A DNA stretch of 64,000 bases from Anomaloglossus baeobatrachus (taxonomy: Eukaryota > Chordata > Amphibia > Anura > Aromobatidae). Positions 50,423 through 59,300 of the stretch are shown one piece after another. Location of the stretch: NCBI RefSeq assembly GCF_048569485.1, contig NC_134354.1:454848307-454912306 (forward strand), read 5' to 3'. A program made the position numbers and the translations under genes. Each line of letters begins with the position of its first letter. Within the stretch, counting starts at the first letter, position 1. The notes beneath the pieces were generated by a model. The model did not search any database and was not told the origin of the DNA. It worked only from the letters and a program-made list of their open reading frames with translations.

Positions 50423-53325
50423 AAGAGGAGGGGAGCCAGCACTGCTTATGAATGGCATGCAACAATGAGAAAATAAAAAGTGTAATATTCACAAATTCAT
50501 TCCTACTGTAACAATTCAGTGAGATTTTTTGCAAATGATTGATCAATGATTTGAGCCCCCCTGCCCCGTCACGGCAAATCTCTATAGGGGGGTCCCTACA
50601 CTATGTTATCAATTATTATCGTACCATAAGGTCTCATATAATGAGTAGGACCATATAAGAAACACCACCTACCCGAGACATGTCTGAACCGCTCCCATGC
50701 TGCAAGGACTGACAACCACGAATAAAGGCAGCCCAGGTGCCAGTGTGTGTGGCAGAACCACACACACCAGCACAATGTCAGGCCTGGCCCTCACAGTGCC
50801 AGACCAGCAAACATTGGCAAGGGCGGAACAGGCTCAGGCAGGTGGTGCTTAAAGGGAATGTATCGTCAGAAAAAAAAAATAAATAAATACCTGAAAAAAT
50901 GTAAAGTAATATTATTTTAATGTTTTGTTTAAATATTATTTTCTTTTTTTAATTGAGCAAAATGTAAAAAAAAATTAAAAAGTTTAATATTTTCCACTGT
51001 TTCCACTGTTAAACACTAGGGGGAGCAGCTTCTGAAATCCTACAGAAATCCCACTGTAGGAAAAAGCTCACGTTACAGCTGCAGTAAAGTGGGCGGAGTC
51101 TGCTCTCCTGTGTGTGGTGGCACGCCTCCACCTCTCAATCTGAGTGTTTACAAAGGATAACAGAGAATGACATGTAGGGAGACAATGCAGAGCCATTTTG
51201 TTGTTGACCAGAAATGTCTAAAGTGTCACCAAGGACAGCAGGAGTATCGCACAGCACAGGATTAGATACACGGCTCTGCAGACAGTATCACACAGGAGAG
51301 GATTAGACACACAACTCAGCAGACAGTATCACCCAGGCTAGGATTAGATACACGGCTCAGCAGACAGTATCACACAGGCTAGGATTAGATACACGGCCGT
51401 GCAGACCGTATCACACAGGCTAGGATTAGATACACGGCCGTGCAGACCGCATCACCCAGGACAGGATTAGATACACGGCCGTGCAGACCGCATCACCCAG
51501 GACAGGATTAGATACACGGCCGTGCACACAGCATCACCCAGGACAGGATTAGATACACGGCCGTGCAGACCGCATCACCCAGGACAGGATTAGATACACG
51601 GCCGTGCACACAGCATCACCCAGGACAGGATTAGATACACGGCCGTGCAGACCGCATAACCCAGGACAGGATTAGATACACAGCTCAGCAGACAGTATCA
51701 CCCAGGACAGGATTAGATACACAGCTCATCAGACAGCATCACCCAGGACAGGATTAGATACTGTCTGATGAGCTGTGTATCTAATCCTGTCCTGGGTGAT
51801 GCTGTCTGCTGAGCTGTGTATCACCCAAGAGAGGATTAGATACACGGCTCAGAAGATAGTATCAAACAGGAGAGGATAATACACAGCCGTGCAGACAGCA
51901 TCAGCGGCGGTACTCGCATGCAGTGGGGCACGGGCACACACATACACGGCAGCGGCGAGCAGAGCAGTGGCCGGGGAGAGCGGAGGGAGGAAGTGTCATC
52001 GGAAACGGTAACGGCGGGGGGGGGGGCGGCGGTAGCAGTAACGGGGGCTGGGGAGAGCGGAGGGATGGGGTGTCAGCGGAGACGGTAACAGTGAGGGGGA
52101 GGGGCGGCACTAGCGGGGGCTGAGGAGAGCGAAGGGATGGGGTGTCAGCGGAGACGGGAACGGCGAGGGGGAGGGGCGGCACTAGCGGGGGCTAAGGAGA
52201 GCGAAGGGATGGGGTGTCAGCGGAGATGGGAACGGCGAGGGGCGGCACTAGCGGTAGCAGTAGCGGGGGCTGGGGAGAGCGGAGGGAGGCGGTGTCATCG
52301 GTAACGGGGGCAGGGGAGGGGAGGCGGCCTGTACTCACACATCCCGGCGGTTGACAGGGGTGAAGTGGAGCAAACAGCATACGCTGTGAGCTCCACGATG
52401 ATGGCGCTGAACTCCTCCCTCTGCTGTGATCTGGACAGCCCAGGGGGCGCGTCCAGGTCACAGCATACGCCCACTGTAACGTTAAACATAGGGTCGGATA
52501 GCGACCACTATTCTCTATGCACAGGGGCTGCCATAAAGGAGTGTGTAACTGTCGTTACACACACAGCAAATCCAACATGGCCCCCAGTGCATACAGTAAA
52601 ATTAGAATAACAGAAAAAGTAAATAAGCTACGATTTTCATTTAGTATTAGAAATACTTGATTTCAGAATCACTATTTTTAATACAAAAATAAAAAAACGC
52701 GATACTGTCCCTTTAAATAATGATGCCTGTGGAACAAGGGGCGGTGGCTGTGTGTGAACAGGCACCAACATGAATTTTGATGGCAACAGAAAGAATTTGC
52801 AAACCACACTGGGCGTGCAGGGCAAGGTGGCGGTCAACCACCGACCAGTTAAATGCTAAGAGGAGGGGAGCCAGCATCATTATTTAAGCACCACCTGCCT
52901 GAACCTGTTCCGCCCTCATCCATGTTTGCTGGTCTGGCACTGTGAGGGCCAGGCCTGACATTGTGCTGGTGTGTGTGGTTTTGCCACACACACTGGCACC
53001 TGGGCTGCCTTTATTCGCAGTTGTCAGTCCTTGCAGCATGGGAGCGGTTCAGACATGTCTCGGGTAAGTGGTGTTTTCGTATGGTCCTGCTCATTATATG
53101 AGACCTTATGGTACGATAATAATTTATAACATAGTGTAGGGACCCCCCTATAGAGATTTGCCGTGATGGGGCAGGGGGGCTCAAATCATTGATCAATCAT
53201 TTGCAAAAAATCTCACTGAATTGTTACAGTAGGAATGAATTTGTGAATATTACACTTTTTATTTTTTCATTGTTACATGCCATTCATAAGCAGTGCTGGC
53301 TCCCCTCCTCTTTGCGCATATATAT

Positions 53326-53383
<58 letters not shown>

Positions 53384-56300
53384 TATATTGCAGTAACATT
53401 TTCCTTGGCATTATAAAAGAATATTTGCTCAACAGCCTACATCACTAATATGGATATGGGCTCTTCTCCACTTGCGTTTACAAATTCACAGCGACACTCG
53501 GCTACAAATGTGAGTTGAGTGATCTGCGTGTGGTCTGCGTACGGTGTGTGTTTTTTTCCTCACATAGCATCCGTATGACATCCGAGCGTCATGCGAGTGC
53601 TATGTGAGTGTTTATGCATACTGCGTCAGACTGGCTACCGGAGGAATCTCCAGTAATGCCAGGCCTGGCCGCGGTTACCTGCACTGTACACCGGATCTGT
53701 CACCTGAGCTCCAGAAATCAGCCCGGTCTGTCTGCAGCTGTGCTGAACTGAACAGCAAACGCCGGGGAATCAATCACTCGGCGCTCGCTGTTCAGGCTGC
53801 ACTCCGGAGCTCAGGTGACAGCTCCGGAGTTCAGTGTATGTAACCGCGGCCAGGCCTGTTATTACTGGAGATTCCTCCGGTAGCCAGTCTGACGCGGTAT
53901 GCAAGTGTCAAGGATCCGTGTGACATGCGTATGCCATCTGTATGACATGCGCATGCCACCCGGATTCTGATTTTTTTTCTTGCTTCCATAGGATTGCATG
54001 GGTGTGGGAGAGCTGAGACTCGGTGAAATCGCAGCACGAGACATGTCGTAAACCATTTAGCAAGAGGACACGGCCTCATTGATTAACACTGGTGCGAGTA
54101 CGATCCGCACATAGAAATCGCAAGTGGAGAAGAGCCCCAAGGCTTACAATCTATGTTTCACCATATCAGATATAGTCAAGCACATGCACTGGCTCATTTT
54201 TTGCAAATTAAATACATTTGCAGGTTATAAAGAAGCATAAGAAAATAAAATGGGAACTCTATTAATAGATTTCTCTGAGTCTCTAGATTTTGGAGTGGAT
54301 AGTCCCAACAGTGGGCAGCTCTTGATATCTATTTATGCCAATGACAGAAAGAAATTAAATCCTGTTGTTAAGTTATACATATGACGTCAATAGAGAATTG
54401 GCTTTACAGAGTACAAGGACAAATCCATTACACTGCAAAAAGAGGCACTGGGCCATGAATTATGTTGCAAGAACAGGGTCACTAACCCTATGACTGCAGA
54501 CAATGGTCTTTCATTTCTCAATCTTGCCATGTGATGGCAGGTATTCTAATATATAGTTAAAAAAAACAAACAAAAAAAACAGCAAACAGACAAGTTCCCG
54601 TGCCATAAAGTGCGAAATGTCTAGCCTTTAACTTTAGGACCTCTCCGACAACCGGCCTGGGTGCAACTGAAACCTCCGCTCCACAGAACTGAAGACTACC
54701 ATATGACGATACATGAAGAATAGACAATACACTAAGTTTACAATACTCTTGCTTTAAGAGCTATCATTTCTGTTGCAGAAAGAATTGTTATTTTTACTAA
54801 AACATATAGGAAATTAATAATTATAAAATGGAGGAACTCATCGCAATTCACATTCTTAAGAATATATTTAATTGCATAATAAATAAGAATATTGTTTTCC
54901 CCAAAGCAGTAGCAAGTGAGCCACGCGATCAGCGGCGCCGTCACTCAGGTTACCCATGGCCAGCTGGAGTCCTTGACCCGAGACCGCAAATCACCTGAGT
55001 GAAGGCACCGCTGATCACTTCAGTCACTCAGGCGACTTGCTGTCACAGTTGGAGGATCCAGCGGTGGCCGTGGGTAACCTGAGTGACGTCATCGCTGGTA
55101 GCGCAACTCATTTCAGTTGCTCCGTGGAGCTGACAGAGAGCGGTCGTGGTCTGTGGCCACTTGCTGTCAGCTGCCGATGTAGCAGAGCTGGATGTGTCGT
55201 GGGACCTCGTGTGGATTACGTCGGACCTGGAGGGGTGTTTGAGGATTTTAATAAAGTGGTGAAAGAGGGTGATTTCTTTTTGTCTTTTATTCCAAATAAA
55301 GGATTTTTTGGGTGTATGTGTTTATTTTCTTTAACTTACAGATTAATCATGGGGGGTGTCTCATAGACGCCTGCTATGATTAATCTAGGACTTAGTGGCA
55401 GCTAGGGGCTGCCATTAACTCCTTATTACCCCGATTGCCACTGCACCAGGGCAATAGGAATGAGCCAGGTAGAGTCCCGGGACTCTAATGGATGCGGCAA
55501 TTCCGGGTGGCTTCTGGCTGATATTTTTAGGCTGGGGAGCTCCCCATTATGTGGGGCTCCCAATCCTGAGAATACCAGCCTTCAGCCGTGTGGCTTTACC
55601 TTGGGTGGTATCAAAATTGGGTGGGACCGCATGTCAGTTTTTTTTTTTTGAATCATTTATTTATTTTACTGCACGATATAGACCCGCTCACCGGCGGCTA
55701 TGATTGGTTGCAGTGAGACAGCTGTCACTCAGCGTTTGGGCTCGTCTGAATGCAACCAATCATAGGTGCCGGTGGGCGGGGGAAGCAGTGAATACAAGAT
55801 GGAATAATGAGCGTCCGGCATTTTCAAAGCGGGAGAAGTCACAAGGGCTTTGTGACAGCTGTGCAGTGCCACGCCGCATCGGTGATCGGTGAGTATGAAA
55901 GAGAGATGGAGAAATCGAGAGAGAGAGAGACCGACATCGACAGAGGGAACGACCGCCAGAGAGAGAGAGAGAGAGAGACCGACACAGACAGAGAGCGAGA
56001 CCGAAAGACCTGGGTTTTGTTTGTCAAAAAAGCATGCAGAACTCAACAAAAATGCAGTGCAAACGCACAGCTAAACATTTTGGTTGCGTTTTGACACACC
56101 TCATTGATTTCAATGGGTGGAAAATGCAACCTAAACGCACAAAAGAAGTGACATGCTGCTTTTTTAAACGCATCGATTTTGCCAAATATTTGGCATCCAA
56201 AACGCTGCGTTTAAAAAAGCATCGTGCTCATGGAATTTGCTGACTTCTCATAGACTTTGCTGGGGAAGCACAACACATGCATTTACGCTGCAGTTTAAAA

Positions 56301-59300
56301 CGCTGCCAAAACACATGAAAAATGCACACGTGCGCACACAGCCTAAGAAGAAATGAGTGCCTGCAATGTAGCTTCAGAGCTCCTCATTCCCAGGGAGAAC
56401 TCAAGAGCATTGTATGAAAGAATCCAACATGGCTAATCCTCTTTTGTCTCTGATTTCACATTCAACAGGGTGTGCTGGAACCCATTCACATTAGATTGTC
56501 ATAAATATTGGCAACTCTTGTTCATGCGCAATCATGCAAACCCCAACCTTAAAGTGACAGCAGAATCCTATTTTGCCAGACTTACATGGCTGCCCTGTCA
56601 ACCATAGTCCGGATAAGACGAGTCAAATGCAGATATAAAACAGAACAAGAATCCCGCAGCCATAATCTCATGTCAGTCACAACCTAAAATGAAAAATAAA
56701 AAAATATACTGTTACATAGTAAAAGGTTGGATATAAGTAACGTCCATCAGGTTCAATCTATGGGTTTTCTTGCATTATTGATCTAGACAAATGTGTCTCT
56801 TAAAGAGGATCTGTCATTAAGAGCCGTGGGACAGATTTTGCTCATATTTTATTCCCGTTGTTCCCGAGAATTCCGTTTTTTTTTCCTTAAATCTGCCTTA
56901 AAGTTCCAGAGATAAGCTTTTTTTAGTTAGTGCTATTTCTTGGGTCTGTACAAAGAGGGCGTGGCTCATTCACAAATTATGCAAATCATCCTAAAGACAC
57001 GCCCCCAAATATTCCTATGAGCCACACATTTTTTGTAGAAACAATAAAAATAAGCACTAAATAAAAAGGCTTATATTTCTGGAACCGCATGGCATGTTAA
57101 AAACAACAAACAAAAAAACTGAGTACTCAGAGGAGCAACAGGAACAAAATAAGAGCAAAAGCTGATCACTTTTGACCTACTTATGGATTTTCATGAATAA
57201 AAGATGCTGTATAAATATGGCAAATATGTGAATTTTCTACTCCAGACCTACTCCCAAAAATTATTTACGCCAATTTCCACAAATGAGCTCAATTTCTATA
57301 AATTAAATCATTTGTGCTGGAAACAAAACCATCAATACCTGATCATTCCTGCTTCGACCAGTGTGAAGCTTTCCTGCAGGCTCTCCTATGAGTTCCTAGG
57401 CATAAAACATACAAAATAGGAATTAGTGGAAAATCTGGACTGAAGTATCCTCAATATATATAAACATTTATTTGTATGTGTTTGGAATATGGGGGAATAA
57501 TGTACCCTGTAAAGCCTTTTAGCTTTCTAGTGAAATCTATTCTACGGCAGTAGATGGCTACCATACATGGTCAAAGTTTGTGGACACCAAAGATCATAGC
57601 TGTGATTGAAACGGTCATTCTACTCTTCTACAGCGCACGTACACATCTAAGTAAGAGTGAAAAATGAAGAAAAGCAAGATTTTTTTATGTTCATGCTTTC
57701 AGGTGAACACTGTTACCTTGAGGCGACGCTCATTAGCAGTGTGAATATCTTCATCAGCTTTTGTCAGGACGAAAGTGCCTTGAGACCATTCCTCATGGAT
57801 CTTGAAGAAATAAATGATTACTTTATTAATAATGATAATAATAATAATAGATAACGTGTGCTAATGTTAAAAACAATTCTTTATATTTATCAGCAAAGCG
57901 TCCTATCTTGAGTTCAGCCTGTGCAGCTTCCCAGGGGCCAAAAATGGTAGATGGTGCCCTTTACAGCTATATTTTTAGAAGTAAAAGATTGTCATAGCTG
58001 GGCCCTCACTACTGCACCAGGTAGCCTAAAGCCCTAGAAAGTTAAAGAGCTTGTACTATAATATAAAGTAACCCCAACCAATGGGACCCCGCAATCCAAA
58101 GAAGAACAAGGTTTTGAAGAGCCTCAACTGATTGGCGTGAAGACGAGCATGCGTTGTTCCATTAATTCTCAATGGGACCAGAGTATCAGGACTAATTTAC
58201 CAATCAAACTAATGGTATGGCTGTATAGGTCGTAATAAGTATGTATTTCTATGCTGATTCCCATGTGGAGTCAAAGCTTGATTTCTCAATGATGCTAGAT
58301 CAGATTACTACAAAGCAGGTATCAGTTTTATTGTTGTTCTACAACCTATACAGCCATACCATTAGTTTCAGTATTAAAACTAACTGGACAGGTTATATTT
58401 AAATAAAATATACCTAAGCATTAGGATGCACATTGGCAGATACTTTTCCGCCAGATTTTCAAGGATAACTTCATATACTTCTCACCTGTATCTTATCTGA
58501 CACTGTTATGTTTGGCAATTAAATTAAATTTGAGCAGATTTTGATAGTAACCCTATCAGATATCCTAAAACATAGAAAAGCCCTGTTCACATCTGTGTTA
58601 TGATTTACATGATAAATTTACCAGCCTTGCCTAACAACTATAAAGTGGTCGGTCACGTAGATGCAGCATTATTTTCCCCATCAAATAACATAGAATCTAC
58701 AACAGAGGCTCCTAATTAAGCCTAAAAATATAGGGATTATTATTTTTGGAACACTTCTCAACAATTTGTAACAGGTGAACTTACTATTTAGAAAATATTC
58801 GACACTAAGTATGTAGTGTAATTTGAAAATATAGCTCAAGTCTTGCAATATTAGTTAAAAAAGGGTTGACTAACAGCGGAATATTTTATTTTCAGGCATA
58901 TTTTTAAAACAACAATTGGATGTATAGTTAGTCTTCCAGCGCTCCCCATGGATGAAGCGCAGAATGCTCCAGAGGTATGCTGTGACTTCGGAAACAGTGT
59001 CTCCTCAGTTCGGAAGTTACAGGACTGCTGCCATCTGTGACTGGCTGCAGTGGTCAACTGAGTAGAAGATTGCGCCATCAGATGAATATCCGATTATGTG
59101 CTCTTCTAGTCACTTGACCACTGCTGCCATTCAGGCTGCAGCTGTTCTACAACTCCTAAAAGGAGCAAACACTGTTTTCAGAGCCGGTGAAGACTTCCTG
59201 AGATACCGGCGCTGAATCAACATTGGCACTGGAAAGTGAGTATTCTCCATTTTTTATTTTAAAAACTACCATCAATTCCTTTAGCACAACAACATATCTG

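Larger units (their letters stand above)
50849..52716. mobile_element. TTAA-flanked (Kolobok- or piggyBac-like) element
   Basis: TTAA at 50849-50852 and at 52713-52716. Inverted ends AGGGAATGTATCGTCAG and AGGGACAGTATCGCG. Removing the element and one TTAA rejoins the two parts of the fold-back arm, whose other arm still has the empty text ATTTAAGCACCACC. A TTAA target with purine-rich AGGG ends fits Kolobok better than piggyBac. No transposase; the inside is tandem repeats. Confidence 0.8.
50420..53316. mobile_element. Fold-back element holding a TTAA insertion
   Basis: Left arm 50420-50848 (continuing at 52717) and right arm 52874-53316 are near-identical reverse complements; both outer ends are GCAAAGAGGAGGGGAGCC. 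A 42-codon frame start is identical in both arms. The loop is about 150 bp. A 1.87 kb element at 50849-52716 has split the left arm near the loop. In ASL intron 5. Confidence 0.85.

Noticed and set aside
51230-51900. Regular 41-bp repeats considered as a CRISPR-like array
   Set aside because: There are no unique spacers, the units are contiguous, and the genome is a vertebrate.
50247-53416. Identical frame starts ([18 protein letters not shown]) at both ends of this region
   Set aside because: They lie in the two inverted arms of a fold-back; no protein family fits.
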